The notes beneath the pieces were generated by a model that saw nothing but the letters and a program-made list of their open reading frames with translations, was not told the origin of the DNA and ran no database searches. Both the position numbers and the translations under genes were made by a program. From Alphaproteobacteria bacterium (GTDB lineage: Bacteria; Pseudomonadota; Alphaproteobacteria; Rhizobiales; Beijerinckiaceae): a stretch of DNA of 63,389 nucleotides. This document shows positions 33,919 to 44,542 of the stretch, piece after piece. Every line of letters begins with the position of its first letter. Positions within the stretch are counted from its first letter, which is position 1. The DNA lies in contig JAJPHH010000119.1 in assembly GCA_021325385.1 (NCBI GenBank), positions 1-63,389 of the forward strand, written 5' to 3'.

Positions 33919-35460
33919 TCACGTCATCAGCGGCTGAAACCGCCCGGCCGGCGCGGCGTCGAGTTCGGCCCAATCGATCTCCTCTTGCAGGCGATGATAG
34001 GCTTCGTCGCCGATCGCGCCGTCGCGGCGCAGGCGCAGGAGCTCGTCGCGCTGGCTCTCGATCGCTCTGAGGCGCAGGACGTCGAAATCGGTCGCCGCCT
34101 GTGGTGCGTCGGGATTTTGGGCGACCGTCCGCGCCGCGGCGTATTGCTTGCGCACCAGCATGGCGGCTTTGGACTCGTCGCCGTCGAGGCTGCGGATCGC
34201 GGCGTCCATGATCGCGACGCGGCCGCGCGAGACCTCCGCTTCGACCGAATGGTCCTCCTGGAAGTTCAGCATGGCGAGCAGCGGGCGCAAAGTCAGTCCT
34301 TGAATGACCAGCGTGCCGAGCACCACGCAGAAGGCGGCGAGCACGATCGGATCGCGGCCGGGAAAGCCTTGCGGCAAGGCCAGCGCGGCGGCGACCGTGA
34401 CGAGGCCGCGCATGCCGCACCAGCCGATCAGCAAGTCGCTGCGGGCGTCGCCGCCGCTCTCGGCGCCTCTGGAGCGTCGGTACCCCCGCATCGCCGCGCC
34501 GGAAGCCAGCACCCAAACGAGCCGTACAGCAATCGCCGTCGCCAGCGCCGCCGCCGCGAGGGCGAAGGCGTCGCCCTGCTTATCGTCGGCCAAGCGGGAA
34601 AGGATCGGCCGCGCCTGCAGGCCCATCAGGACGAAGGCGAGGACGTTGAGCACGTAAACCGCCGTCTCCCACACTGAGTACGAGCTGACGCGATTGCGCG
34701 CCGCGAATACGCGCGGCGACCCTTGGGCCAGAGTCATGGCGAAGACGACGACGGCGATGATGGCGGAAAGGCCGATCCGATCGGCGACGATCCAGACGGC
34801 GAACACGGTCACGAATTGCAGGACGTTCGTGCTCGCCGGATCGCTGACAAGCGGAAAGACCCGCCGCATGAACCAAGCGACGATATAGCCGAAAACGACG
34901 CTTCCGGCGGCGGAAAGCAGGAACAGCGGTCCGGCCGTGGCGAGGACGAGCGGTCCCGTCGCCGCGGCCACGGCGGCGCGATAGATGAGCAGCGCGCCGG
35001 CGTCGTTGAGCAGGCTCTCCGATTGCAGGATCGCCATGATCCGCCGCGGCGGCTTGAGCTGATTGAGGACGGTCGCGGCGGCGACGGCGTCGGGCGGCGC
35101 GACGATCGCGCCGAGCGCGATCGCCGCGGCGACCGGCAGACCGACGAGTTTGGCGCCGACATAGGCGACCGCCGCGGTCGTCAAGATCACGGCGACAAGG
35201 GCCAGCGAAAAGATCGGCGCGGCGTAGCGTTTCAGATCGCGCGGCGAGGTGTCGAACGCCGCATCGAGCAGGACCGGCGCGATGAACAAAGCAAGGGCGA
35301 GGTCCGGCTCGATCTCGACCACGGGCGCATGCGGCAGAAAGGCGAGGCCAGCGCCGGCGACGGCCAGAAAGGCGGGATAAGGCGCGGCCAGCCTGCGCGC
35401 GAGGCCCGCGATGACGACGGAGCCGAGGAGGAGCGCGAGGGTGAGTTCGAAGAGGAGCAT
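33919..35460 (-). CDS. Na+/H+ antiporter, CPA1 family
   Basis: 513 residues with about twelve hydrophobic helices up to residue 400 and a charged cytoplasmic tail of 100 residues. The ion-binding helices carry GAIVAPPDAVAAATVL and SESLLNDAGALLIYR (the Asn-Asp pair typical of electroneutral CPA1 carriers), and GWCGMRGLVTVAAALALP is the conserved arginine helix. It exchanges Na+ (or K+) for protons across the inner membrane. It is convergent with the TIR genes, 36 bases apart. The C-terminal tail has several acidic segments that could regulate transport. Confidence 0.92.
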   Translation of the reverse strand: MLLFELTLALLLGSVVIAGLARRLAAPYPAFLAVAGAGLAFLPHAPVVEIEPDLALALFIAPVLLDAAFDTSPRDLKRYAAPIFSLALVAVILTTAAVAYVGAKLVGLPVAAAIALGAIVAPPDAVAAATVLNQLKPPRRIMAILQSESLLNDAGALLIYRAAVAAATGPLVLATAGPLFLLSAAGSVVFGYIVAWFMRRVFPLVSDPASTNVLQFVTVFAVWIVADRIGLSAIIAVVVFAMTLAQGSPRVFAARNRVSSYSVWETAVYVLNVLAFVLMGLQARPILSRLADDKQGDAFALAAAALATAIAVRLVWVLASGAAMRGYRRSRGAESGGDARSDLLIGWCGMRGLVTVAAALALPQGFPGRDPIVLAAFCVVLGTLVIQGLTLRPLLAMLNFQEDHSVEAEVSRGRVAIMDAAIRSLDGDESKAAMLVRKQYAAARTVAQNPDAPQAATDFDVLRLRAIESQRDELLRLRRDGAIGDEAYHRLQEEIDWAELDAAPAGRFQPLMT

Positions 35461-35582
35461 GGCGGAAGGATTACGCTAGTTAATGCGGGAGCGTCCGGGC
35501 GGTTAGCTGGACATACCGAGTCGAGATCAGGCCATCCTGGCGATACGCCAATAACCAAGCCGCAAGAGGTCACGAGCGAGAG

Positions 35583-36038
35583 TCACCCGTTCGCAGCCAC
35601 GATGACTTTCGACGCGCTCGTCGTGCGAAAAGACGATGAGCTTTCGTCCGCCGTTGCCGTCGAGCCATGCATCCCATCCCAGGCAAAGCGCGAAGCGATC
35701 GCCTCGACGAGAGCATCACCGTCATTCGCGGCAAACTGTTGGCCGGGCGCATCATGGAGGCGGCGCATTTCGCCGTGAGCCTCGCGCCAACTGCGGAAGC
35801 GCGCCGAGCGAGCATCCGCTAGCAATATTTCATTCCACCCGTCGCCTTGAACGCTGAAAAAATAGAGCAGCGTCGCTCTCTGAAAAGTACCGAACGAGAC
35901 GACCAAGGCGCGGGCTGCGCTCAGATAATCATGTTCAGGGTTGCTCTCATAGTAAAAGACTGGTCGCGGGTTGTCGGAGAGCCGCCGTCGAAGGCTCGCT
36001 TTTCGTTTTTCGGTTTCATCCCGGTTCAAGAAATTCAT
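35583..36038 (-). CDS. hypothetical protein
   Basis: A 151-residue reading frame with lower GC than its surroundings and no known family that I recognise. It has no signal peptide or membrane helix; visible features are a basic N terminus (RDETEKRKASLRRRL), PVFYYESNPEHDYLSAARALVVSFG with aromatic strands, and a Ser/Thr-rich tail. The alternation of hydrophobic strands suggests a small folded domain. It stands between the antiporter and glmU on the same strand, with its own gaps. It may be a recently acquired gene; the lack of a strong ribosome binding site keeps confidence moderate. Confidence 0.5.
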   Translation of the reverse strand: MNFLNRDETEKRKASLRRRLSDNPRPVFYYESNPEHDYLSAARALVVSFGTFQRATLLYFFSVQGDGWNEILLADARSARFRSWREAHGEMRRLHDAPGQQFAANDGDALVEAIASRFAWDGMHGSTATADESSSSFRTTSASKVIVAANG

Positions 36039-36094
36039 GCGCTATCGCGTGTAGGGACGCCGATATAGTGGACCATGCGCGCGGGTGTTTACGG

Positions 36095-37459
36095 TCACCC
36101 GTGTTTCTTCTCCTCATGCCTCACCCGAAACGCCGCCGCCCATCCCGCCTTCTCCGCCTGCCGTCCGCGCCCCAGCGCGAGCGCGTCAGGCTCAACATCC
36201 TCCGTGATCACCGAGCCCGACCCGACATAAGCGCCGGCGCCGATCTTCACCGGCGCGACCAGCGCCGAGTTCGAGCCGATGAAAGCCTCGGCGCCGATAT
36301 CGGTGAAATGCTTGTCGAAGCCATCGTAATTGCAGGTGATCGTTCCCGCGCCGATATTTGCTCCGGCGCCGACGCGGGCGTCGCCGAGATAGGTCAAGTG
36401 ATTGGCCTTCGCCCCCTCTTCGATCACCGCGTTCTTCACCTCGACGAAATTGCCGATCTTCGCCTTGCGGCGAATGTCGGCGCCCGGCCGGAGCCGCGCG
36501 AAAGGCCCGATCGACACATTCGGCCCGACCTTCGCGCCTTCGAGATGCGAGAACGAATGGATGATTGCGCCATCAGCGATTTCGACGCCCTTGCCGATCA
36601 CGACATGCGGCTCGATGACGACGTCGCGGCCGATTTTCGTATCTTCCGAGAGAAAGACCGTCTCCGGCGCGACCAGGGTTGCGCCTTCGGCCATGGCGCG
36701 CTCGCGCAAGCGCTTCTGCATCTCCGCCTCGGCGGCGGCGAGCTGCGCGCGGTCGTTGACGCCCATCGTCTCGCTCTCCTTCGCAATTTCGACGCCCGCG
36801 CTGAGGCCAAGCTCGGCGGCGATGGCGACGGCGTCGGTCAGATAGAATTCGTTCTGCGCGTTGTTCGAGCCGATCCGCGACAGGATGTCGAGCGCGCGGG
36901 CGCCGTCGAGCGCCATCGGCCCGGCATTGACGAGGTCGATCGCCTTCTCCGCGGGGCTCGCGTCCTTCTCTTCGCGGATCGCGACCAATCGTCCGTTCGC
37001 CAGGACGAGCCGGCCATAGCCGGCCGGATTGCGCGCCTGAAATCCGAGCGTTGCGACGGCTGCGCCGCCGGCGACGACCGCGCGCAGCTTGCGCAAGGTC
37101 GCTGCTGTCAGCAGCGGAATATCGGCGTAGACAACGAGAATGTCGTCGAAGCCCCGCTCGATCGCCGCCCGCGCGGCGAGTACGGCGTGGGCGGTGCCGC
37201 GTCGCTGCTCCTGGACGAAAATGCCGGCGTCCGGATCGAGCCGCTTCGCCTCCGCCGCGACGTCGTCGCGGCCGGGCCCGACCACGATCGCGAGCGCCTC
37301 GGCGCCGGCTTCGGCCGCGGCTTTGAGGACGTGACCGACCATGGCGCGGCCGGCGATTTCGTGCAGAGCCTTGGGGCGCGCCGATTTCATGCGCGTGCCT
37401 TCGCCGGCGGCGAGAACGATCGCCAGGCAGCGTCGCTCCCTCGGAGTCATGATGGCCAT
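36095..37459 (-). CDS. glmU: bifunctional GlcNAc-1-phosphate uridyltransferase / glucosamine-1-phosphate acetyltransferase
   Basis: 454 residues. The N-terminal nucleotidyltransferase domain (1-230) has [11 protein letters not shown] and the QRRGTAHAV and VVYADIPLL motifs; the C-terminal left-handed beta-helix (250-440) shows hexapeptide repeats, [30 protein letters not shown] and [11 protein letters not shown]. It makes UDP-GlcNAc for peptidoglycan and lipopolysaccharide in the cytoplasm. The start may be the ATG four codons downstream (MTPRERR). The gene is single, without glmS nearby, and divergent from opgG. Confidence 0.97.
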   Translation of the reverse strand: MAIMTPRERRCLAIVLAAGEGTRMKSARPKALHEIAGRAMVGHVLKAAAEAGAEALAIVVGPGRDDVAAEAKRLDPDAGIFVQEQRRGTAHAVLAARAAIERGFDDILVVYADIPLLTAATLRKLRAVVAGGAAVATLGFQARNPAGYGRLVLANGRLVAIREEKDASPAEKAIDLVNAGPMALDGARALDILSRIGSNNAQNEFYLTDAVAIAAELGLSAGVEIAKESETMGVNDRAQLAAAEAEMQKRLRERAMAEGATLVAPETVFLSEDTKIGRDVVIEPHVVIGKGVEIADGAIIHSFSHLEGAKVGPNVSIGPFARLRPGADIRRKAKIGNFVEVKNAVIEEGAKANHLTYLGDARVGAGANIGAGTITCNYDGFDKHFTDIGAEAFIGSNSALVAPVKIGAGAYVGSGSVITEDVEPDALALGRGRQAEKAGWAAAFRVRHEEKKHG

Positions 37460-37739
37460 TGGCGAATCGTCACCCGCCCGTTGAGCTTGGTCGGCGTCGC
37501 GTCCGGCTTAATTTGAAACCGCGGCAAAAGTCCAGGACGTCGCTAGAAAATCGGAACGCGGCGCCGCAATAATAGGTTATAGGGGGCGCGAGCCGTTGCC
37601 CCGTATTGCGATAGAGGGCCAGCACGTGTCCGTAATTGGTTGTTTTCTCGCGCATTTCCCTAATCGACGGCGGTCTTCGCGACAGCCTCCGCCGCGCCCG
37701 CGGCGCGGCGGCCAGAGGCGGCGAGGCGCGTAGCGGCCG

Positions 37740-39275
37740 ATGCGTCCACGCCGCGATTTCCTCAAACTCGCAATGGCAGGCGCCATTAGCGGGGCGACAT
37801 CGGCGTTCGGCGTCGCGCTCGCCGCCGAGACGGCGGCCGACTCGGCCAATCAGCCGACGCCCTTCGGTCCAAATACGGTCCTCGATCTGTCGCGCGCGCT
37901 CGCCAAAAAACCCTACGAGGCGCCGAAGACGACCCTGCCCGATCCGTTCAACAACCTGACTTACGATCAATACGTCGCAATCCGGCCGAAGCCGGGCGCC
38001 GCCATATGGAGCGGCGACAATGTCGGCTTCGCCATCGAGCCGCTGCATCGCGGCTTCGTCTTCTCGACGCCGATGGATATTTACGTCGTCGAGGGCGGCT
38101 TCGCCCGAAAGCTCACTTACGACAGCTCGGCTTTCGATTTCGGCAAGCTCGTCATCCCGGCCAATCTGCCGGATATCGGCTTTTCCGGCTTTCGCGTGTT
38201 GCGGACGAGCGAGGGAGGCTCCTATGAAGTGGCGCTCTATCAAGGCGCGAGCTTTTTCCGCGCCGCCGCACGCGGCCAGAATTTCGGCGTAACCGCGCGC
38301 GGCCTCTCGATCCGCACCGCCGAGCCGCAGGGCGAAGAGTTTCCGATTTTCCGCTCTGTCTGGATCGAAAAGCCGACGCTGACCGACAGTGTTCTTGTCA
38401 TTCACGCGTTGCTCGATTCGCCCAGCCTCACCGGCGCCTATCGTTTCACCTTGCGTCCCGGCGAAGCGACGATCATTGATACGGAGATGACGCTCACGAC
38501 CCGCGCCGCCGTCGATCATTTCGGCTTGAGCGCCATGTCCGGCACCTATGTCTTCGGGCCCTTGGATCACAAGCGGCCGGACGATATTCGTCCCATGGTC
38601 CACGAGGTCGACGGCTTGCAGATGCTCACCGGCAAGGGCGAATGGGTCTGGCGGCCGATCTCGAACCGGAACACATTGCAAATCTCGGCCTTCTCCGACA
38701 GCAATCCGCGCGGTTTCGGCCTGTTGCAGCGCGATCGCTCGTTCGAGGACTATCAGGACGACGACGCGCATTGGGAGGTCAGGCCGTCGCTATGGATCGA
38801 ACCGATCGGCGACTGGGCGGACGGCGAGGTGCGGCTCGTCGAAATCCCGTCCGATTCGGAAAACAACGACAACATCATCGCCTATTGGCGGCCCCGCGCC
38901 AGCTTGGCCGCCAACGCGGAAATCGCCTACGCCTACCGTCAGTTCTGGTCCTGGACGCCGCCGGCGCGGCCGCCGCTCGCAACCGTGGTCGAATCGCGCG
39001 AGGGCAAGGTCGGCGCCAAATGGCGGCGCTTCCTCGTCGAATTTTCAAGCGACGCCTTCGCCAACCCGGAGCGCCTCGATCAAATCAAGCCGAACGCCGC
39101 CGCCAATCCGGGCCGCATCACCGGGGTCCGCTCTTTTCCTTCGAAGGAGCGGAAGACCTTTCGCGTCGTCTTCGATCTCGAGCCGACCTCCGACGGCGTC
39201 TCGGAGCTCCGTCTGGTTCTTGAGGCTGACGGCAAGCCGGCCAGCGAAACATGGCTTTACCGATGGACGGTTTGA
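37740..39275 (+). CDS. opgG: periplasmic glucan biosynthesis protein OpgG/OpgD (Tat exported)
   Basis: 511 residues. The N terminus MRPRRDFLKLAMAGAI is a twin-arginine signal (RRxFLK), which resembles OpgD more than the Sec-exported OpgG. The mature part has the MdoG pattern: PNNLTYDQY-like (here FNNLTYDQYVAIRP), SGDNVGFAIEPLHRGF, RGLSIRTAEPQGEEFPIF, GPLDHKRPDDIRPMVHEVDGL and a C-terminal Ig-like domain. These proteins branch or modify osmoregulated periplasmic glucans. It overlaps opgH by 25 bases, so the two form an operon. The ATG at 37740 is preferred since it places the Tat motif correctly. Confidence 0.93.
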   Translation: MRPRRDFLKLAMAGAISGATSAFGVALAAETAADSANQPTPFGPNTVLDLSRALAKKPYEAPKTTLPDPFNNLTYDQYVAIRPKPGAAIWSGDNVGFAIEPLHRGFVFSTPMDIYVVEGGFARKLTYDSSAFDFGKLVIPANLPDIGFSGFRVLRTSEGGSYEVALYQGASFFRAAARGQNFGVTARGLSIRTAEPQGEEFPIFRSVWIEKPTLTDSVLVIHALLDSPSLTGAYRFTLRPGEATIIDTEMTLTTRAAVDHFGLSAMSGTYVFGPLDHKRPDDIRPMVHEVDGLQMLTGKGEWVWRPISNRNTLQISAFSDSNPRGFGLLQRDRSFEDYQDDDAHWEVRPSLWIEPIGDWADGEVRLVEIPSDSENNDNIIAYWRPRASLAANAEIAYAYRQFWSWTPPARPPLATVVESREGKVGAKWRRFLVEFSSDAFANPERLDQIKPNAAANPGRITGVRSFPSKERKTFRVVFDLEPTSDGVSELRLVLEADGKPASETWLYRWTV

Positions 39276-41476
39276 CCGCCGAAGCCCGCATCAAGCAACC
39301 GGGCATGCCGCCGGAAGCGCCGCTCGAAATGCCGACGCAGTCGCTGACGCATTTTTCGCGCGCCGAGCGGCGCATTCTGCAAGCGCCGGATCTCGCCTAT
39401 ACGCCCTGGGCTTCGCGCCTCTTCATCTTCGGCGGCGCGTTGGCGCTGACCGCTTACGGCGCCAACGAAATGTACGGCGTGGTGAAGATCGGCGAGGTCA
39501 CGCTGCTCGAATGGGTGCTGGTCGCGCTGTTCGTCGCCAATTTTTCATGGATCGCGCTCGCCTTCACCTCGAGCATCGCCGGCTTCCTGTGGCTGCTCTT
39601 TCATCGCGAGAGCGCCGTTTCTCCGCCCGGGCTCAAAGGCAAGACGGCCGTCGTCATGCCGATCTACAACGAAGCGCCGGCGCGGGTTTTCGCCGCGATG
39701 CAGGCGATTTGCGAGGACGTGCGCGCGACCGGCTGCGGCGACGCGTTCGACTACTTCTTCCTGTCTGACACGACTGACCCCGACATTTTCATTGCCGAGG
39801 AGCGGGCGCTGATCGCGATGCGCCGCCGCCTGCCGAGCGAGCGCATCTATTATCGCCACCGCCGCCGCAACATCAATCGCAAGGCCGGCAACATCGCCGA
39901 CTTCGTCACGCGCTGGGGCGGCCGTTATGACCACATGGTCGTGCTCGACGCCGACAGCCTGATGACCGGCGAGACGATCATGCGCCTCGCCGCGGCCATG
40001 GAGGCCGATCCCGACGCCGGCATCATCCAGAGCGTGCCGCTGATCGTGAACCGCAACACGCTGTTCGCGCGGATCACGCAATTCGCGGCCCGGATCACCG
40101 GCCCGGTCATCGCCTGCGGCCTCAGCCTTTGGATGGGCCGCGACGGCAACTATTGGGGCCATAACGCGATCATCCGCACCGTCGCTTTCGCCGCCTATTG
40201 CGGCTTGCCGACTTTGCGCGGCAAGCCGCCCTTCGGCGGCCACATTCTCAGCCACGACTTCGTCGAGGCGGCGTTCATGCGCCGCGGCGGCTATGCAGTC
40301 TACATGTTGCCGACGCTCGGCGGCTCATATGAAGAAAGTCCGCCCTCGCTGATCGACATCGCCATACGCGACCGACGCTGGTGCCAGGGCAATCTGCAGC
40401 ACCTGCGCGTCCTGCCGGCGAAGGGCTTCAAGCTCGTCTCGCGCCAGCATTTCATGGCCGGCGTCATGGGCTATGTCGCCTCGCCGCTGTGGATGGCGCA
40501 ATTGCTGGTCGGCATCGCGCTGGTGCTGCAATCGCACTATATCCGGCCCGAATATTTCACCAGCGAGTTCTCGCTGTTTCCGGCATGGCCGCGCTTCGAT
40601 TACGAGCGCGCGCTCGAACTCTTCGCCGTCACGATGGGCGTGCTGATCGCGCCGAAACTCTTCGGCCTCATCGCCGCGCTGGCGGACCGTCCGACGCGAC
40701 GCGGCTGCGGCGGCGGCTTGCGCCTCGTCGCCTCGGCGGTCCTGGAGACGGTCCTTTCGGCTTTGTTCGCGCCGATCATGATGGTGATCCAATCCGGCTC
40801 GGTCATGCAAATCCTGTTCGGCCGCGACACCGGTTGGAGCCCGCAACGGCGCGACGACGGCTCGATCCCGTTCAAGAGCATCGTTCGGCGCCATCGCGCG
40901 CATATGGCGCTCGGCGTGTTGACGCTCTTCGCCGGCTTCTTGATCTCGCCGTCCCTGGTCGCCTGGATGTCGCCGACCATAGCCGGCCTCGTGCTCGCCA
41001 TTCCGCTTTCATGGGCGAGCGGGCAATTGTGGATCGGCGTGGCGCTGCGGCGCGTCGGCTTGTTGACGACGCCCGAGGAAACGTCGCCGCCCGCCATCGT
41101 GCAGCGCGCCAACAGTTTGACCCTCGATCTCGCGCGAAACGGCCGCGACGGCGAGGACGGGATCAAGGCTCTGCACGCCGACGCCGCTTTCCGCGAGGCG
41201 CACGACGCCCTGCTGCCGCCGGCGCCGCGCCGCAAGCGCGGCGAGTTCGAGACCGAAACCGCCATGGCCGCGGCCAAGCTCAACGATGCGGCGACGCTCG
41301 AAGACGTGCTCAAATGGCTGACGACCAAAGAGCGGATGGCGCTGCTCAACGACCGCGCCCTGATCTCGCTGCTGGCGCGGCTGCCGGCGACAGCGCCGGC
41401 GGAGCCCGAAACCGAGGCGCCGGCGACAGTCCAAGTCGCGGAGCGCGCCTTCAATCAGAGACTGGCGAGCGGTTAG
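39251..41476 (+). CDS. opgH: glucans biosynthesis glucosyltransferase H
   Basis: 741 residues of an inner-membrane GT2 glucosyltransferase that polymerises UDP-glucose into the linear backbone of osmoregulated periplasmic glucans. Two N-terminal helices precede the catalytic domain: VVMPIYNEAP near 130, the DXD-like VLDADSLM near 235 and RDRRWCQGNLQHL (QxxRW family motif) near 375, followed by several C-terminal helices and a charged tail. The start codon is inside opgG in another frame. Confidence 0.94.
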   Translation: MALPMDGLTAEARIKQPGMPPEAPLEMPTQSLTHFSRAERRILQAPDLAYTPWASRLFIFGGALALTAYGANEMYGVVKIGEVTLLEWVLVALFVANFSWIALAFTSSIAGFLWLLFHRESAVSPPGLKGKTAVVMPIYNEAPARVFAAMQAICEDVRATGCGDAFDYFFLSDTTDPDIFIAEERALIAMRRRLPSERIYYRHRRRNINRKAGNIADFVTRWGGRYDHMVVLDADSLMTGETIMRLAAAMEADPDAGIIQSVPLIVNRNTLFARITQFAARITGPVIACGLSLWMGRDGNYWGHNAIIRTVAFAAYCGLPTLRGKPPFGGHILSHDFVEAAFMRRGGYAVYMLPTLGGSYEESPPSLIDIAIRDRRWCQGNLQHLRVLPAKGFKLVSRQHFMAGVMGYVASPLWMAQLLVGIALVLQSHYIRPEYFTSEFSLFPAWPRFDYERALELFAVTMGVLIAPKLFGLIAALADRPTRRGCGGGLRLVASAVLETVLSALFAPIMMVIQSGSVMQILFGRDTGWSPQRRDDGSIPFKSIVRRHRAHMALGVLTLFAGFLISPSLVAWMSPTIAGLVLAIPLSWASGQLWIGVALRRVGLLTTPEETSPPAIVQRANSLTLDLARNGRDGEDGIKALHADAAFREAHDALLPPAPRRKRGEFETETAMAAAKLNDAATLEDVLKWLTTKERMALLNDRALISLLARLPATAPAEPETEAPATVQVAERAFNQRLASG

Positions 41477-41572
41477 CTTCGACCGGCCGCCTGCGGCAAA
41501 GCGCCGGCGCGCCTTAAGTCAATTTTTATGATCGCTCTTTAAGCTAAGCCGATCTCTCCTTGGGAAAGATCA

Positions 41573-43657
41573 ATGCCGCTTTCCTTTAGGACGCCGCTCG
41601 CCAAGCTCTTCTTCGGCGCTGTTCCTGTCCTCGTTCTCGCAGGAACCTGGCTCGTCGCCAAAACGGCGGTCGATCGCCTCCTCTATCATGACGCCGTGTT
41701 GACCGGCCGGAGTTGGACGGCTTATCTCGTTGAAAACATTAAGGACCTCGACGACATCGCCAAGGGCGCGAAGCCATCGGCGGACAGTCAAGCGTTCTTT
41801 GATCGCGCGCAGAAGGCAGGCCAGGTCTTCAGGTGCGTCATCTACGATCCGGCAGGCCATGTGCGACTGGTGGTCGACAGTCTTGAAAAGAGCGCCGACG
41901 GCAGAGACGAGGCGAAACCGAAGGACGCCGAGGAGCGCGACGCGGGCGCCAAAAAGCCGGACGATGACGACGACGAGGATCTCGCCGAGCATAATCCCGC
42001 CGCGGCGCGCGCAATCGCGCTGGGTCAGCCGCTCATCAACGCCGAAGAAGGCGAAGAGCCGGGACGCCCCGAATTCTTCTCCGAAGCGTATCTGCCGGCA
42101 ATCGCGAACGGCAAGACGATCGCGATCGTCGAGACCTATATCGATCAGACGGAGAAAAGGAACGAATTCCGCCGGACCTCGGCGCTGATGAGCGGGGCGC
42201 TGCTCGCCTTGATCGCGATCGCCTTCGGCGCGCCGGGCTTGGCCTGGTTGAAGCGAAGTAACGAGAAACGTCGCGCCGAGGCGCATATTCGCTTTCTCGT
42301 CGATCATGATTCCCTGACCGGCCTCATCAATCGCAATAAACTCGTCGACGAAACCAGCGCGGCCTTGTCGGAACTTGAGCGGACCCCGGAACGCCTCGCT
42401 TTGCATCATATCGATATCGACCATTTCAAGGACATCAACGATACGCTCGGCCACGGGGCTGGCGACGCTCTGCTCTGCGGCGTGGCGCGGCGTCTGGCCA
42501 AGCTCGCCTCGGATCACGACCGCGTCGCGCGCGTCGGCGGCGACGAATTCGTCCTATTGCAGGGCCGTCCAGCAAGCGACGGGGCGATCGCCGCGACGGC
42601 CGCCGAAATCCGTCGGCAACTTTCATCGACCTATGAGGTCAACGGACAGACGGTCAATGTCTCTGTCAGCGTCGGCGTCGCCATTGCTCCCGTCCATGGC
42701 GATACGGTCGTTCGCCTCATGAAGAGCGCAGAACTCGCCCTCTACGACAGCAAGATCGCCGGTCGTGACGGCGTATCAATCTTCTCCAACGAGATGGATG
42801 AGGAACTGGCGGAGCGACTCCGTTTGGAGAGAGCGATCCGCGACGCGCTCGCGAGCGACGGTTTCGAACTTTACTACCAGCCCGTCGTCGAGATGCCGAA
42901 GTCTCGCTTGTGCGGGTTCGAGGCTCTGCTTCGCATGCGCGACGCGACCGGCGCAATAGTTTCGCCAGCGCTCTTCATCCCGCTCGCCGAGCAGATGGGC
43001 CTGATCGACAAGATCGGCGAATGGGTCTTGCGGGAGGCCAGCCGAACGGCCCAAGCCTGGCCCGCCAACCTCAAAGTCGCGGTGAATCTTTCGCCAGCTC
43101 AATTTGCCCGTGGCGAACTGGCGGCGCGGGTAGAACGCATTCTCGCCGAGACCGGCCTCGCCGCAGACCGGCTTGAACTGGAGATCACCGAGGGGCTCTT
43201 GCTGTCGAACAGCGTCGACGTGCTGGCCGAACTCCGCAAGCTCAAGGCGCTCGGCGTAAGCATCGTCATGGACGATTTCGGGACCGGCCATTCGAGCTTG
43301 AGCTATCTTTGGCGATTTCCGTTCGACAAGATCAAGATCGATCGCGCCTTCATGCTGGCGCTTGAGGCGGAGGACCGGGCCAACGCTGAGACGATTGTCA
43401 AGACGATCATCGATCTCGGCCGTTCGCTCAACGTGACAGTGACGGTCGAAGGCGTCGAGACCGTCCGCCAGGTCGATTTCGTTAAAGCGGCGCGGTGCGA
43501 TCAGATTCAGGGCTATTATTTCGGCCGGCCCATGCCGCAGCTCGATCTCGCCGCCTACATCGCGACCGCTTGCCTCGCCGAGTTGGCCGCCGCCAACGAG
43601 GCGGCGGCTCCGAACCGGGCGCCTTCTGACGCCAGACCCGGCCTGGTTGGTGCCTGA
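41573..43657 (+). CDS. GGDEF-EAL cyclic di-GMP enzyme with periplasmic sensor
   Basis: 694 residues. A first transmembrane helix (about 8-28), a strongly acidic periplasmic sensor region (30-205), a second helix (206-226), a GGDEF domain with an intact GGDEF at 322-326 and an EAL domain with Glu450 in GFEALLRM. The EAL metal and substrate residues look complete: VNLSPAQF, EITEGLLL, DDFGTGHSS, IKIDRAF and VEGVET. Both activities could therefore be functional; synthase and phosphodiesterase balance would depend on the sensor. The upstream RxxD inhibitory site is missing (SDHD). The ATG at 41573 follows the opgH end by 96 bases, so it may have its own promoter. Confidence 0.93.
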   Translation: MPLSFRTPLAKLFFGAVPVLVLAGTWLVAKTAVDRLLYHDAVLTGRSWTAYLVENIKDLDDIAKGAKPSADSQAFFDRAQKAGQVFRCVIYDPAGHVRLVVDSLEKSADGRDEAKPKDAEERDAGAKKPDDDDDEDLAEHNPAAARAIALGQPLINAEEGEEPGRPEFFSEAYLPAIANGKTIAIVETYIDQTEKRNEFRRTSALMSGALLALIAIAFGAPGLAWLKRSNEKRRAEAHIRFLVDHDSLTGLINRNKLVDETSAALSELERTPERLALHHIDIDHFKDINDTLGHGAGDALLCGVARRLAKLASDHDRVARVGGDEFVLLQGRPASDGAIAATAAEIRRQLSSTYEVNGQTVNVSVSVGVAIAPVHGDTVVRLMKSAELALYDSKIAGRDGVSIFSNEMDEELAERLRLERAIRDALASDGFELYYQPVVEMPKSRLCGFEALLRMRDATGAIVSPALFIPLAEQMGLIDKIGEWVLREASRTAQAWPANLKVAVNLSPAQFARGELAARVERILAETGLAADRLELEITEGLLLSNSVDVLAELRKLKALGVSIVMDDFGTGHSSLSYLWRFPFDKIKIDRAFMLALEAEDRANAETIVKTIIDLGRSLNVTVTVEGVETVRQVDFVKAARCDQIQGYYFGRPMPQLDLAAYIATACLAELAAANEAAAPNRAPSDARPGLVGA

Positions 43658-43779
43658 CCCTGCCGAGTGTATGTCGCGAGATTGGACGCGGCGGACCCAT
43701 TTCTTCGCAACTCCTTCGCTTCCGACTCGCGGTCGCCTCAGCTCAATCGAGCTGAGCCGTCGCGCTCGATTTATCAGCC

Positions 43780-43805
43780 GGGAACTTGCATCGTGCGGCG
43801 ACGTT
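43780..43805 (+). promoter_or_regulatory. EcfG-type general stress promoter
   Basis: GGAAC (43781-43785) separated by exactly 16 bases from CGTT (43802-43805), the consensus of the alphaproteobacterial general stress sigma factor EcfG. It lies about 115 bases upstream of the DUF2231 gene. Confidence 0.65.
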
Positions 43806-43922
43806 CTGGGTTCCCGCAAAGGACGCCGCGGAGGACGACGACTAACGCGGTGCGGGGGCCGGTCGCTGGAGGCCGGCGCGACAAGTCGAGTCCGGCCTCC
43901 CGCTTTCTCGTGGGAGACGCTC

Positions 43923-44408
43923 ATGAACAATCCGCAAAGCACGGCGAAAATCGCCGATCATCCTATCCATCCGATGCTGATATCCTTCCCGATCGCGTTT
44001 TTCGTCGCGACGCTCGGTTGCGATCTGGCCTTCTGGACGACCGGCGGCGCCGCCTGGGCGCAGGCCGCCATTTGGCTGCTGGGCGCGGGTCTCGTCATGG
44101 CGGCGTTCGCGGCCGTCGCCGGCGTGATCGAAATTCTGGGCGACGGCCGCATCCGCGCGCTGAACGACGTATGGTGGCACGCGGGCGGCAATGTCGTCGT
44201 CGTTCTCATCGAGCTATACAACTGGATATCGAGATATGCCGAAGGGACCGGAGCAATTTTGCCTAAGGGCTTGATCTTGTCAGCCATTTCGGTGGGCATT
44301 CTTTTGTTCACCGGCTGGAAGGGTTGGGAAATGGTCTATCGCCATCGCGTCGCCGTCGCCGACGAGAACGACCGCCCGCGGCTCGGCTCCGCCGGCCGCC
44401 GCCCGTAG
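43923..44408 (+). CDS. DUF2231 membrane protein
   Basis: 161 residues with four hydrophobic helices. The N terminus contains DHPIHPMLISFPIAFFVATLGCDL, the conserved HPxHP start of the DUF2231 family, whose function is not known. A short charged tail follows the last helix. The upstream EcfG-type promoter suggests expression under general stress. The ATG at 43923 follows GGGAGACGC at suitable distance. It belongs to a plus-strand cluster with the ECF sigma, DUF4142 and cupredoxin genes, which start 190 bases later with their own promoter. Confidence 0.85.
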   Translation: MNNPQSTAKIADHPIHPMLISFPIAFFVATLGCDLAFWTTGGAAWAQAAIWLLGAGLVMAAFAAVAGVIEILGDGRIRALNDVWWHAGGNVVVVLIELYNWISRYAEGTGAILPKGLILSAISVGILLFTGWKGWEMVYRHRVAVADENDRPRLGSAGRRP

Positions 44409-44542
44409 AAGCGGCGAGCGGAAGCGGCGGCGCAGCAGCCCAGCGCCGCCCATCGGCCCACGAATCCGCTACTGTCGTCATGGATTCCCGAACCGACCGC
44501 GCTACAAGCGCAGACGTCTATGGCTCGCGGCCCTTGGCGATC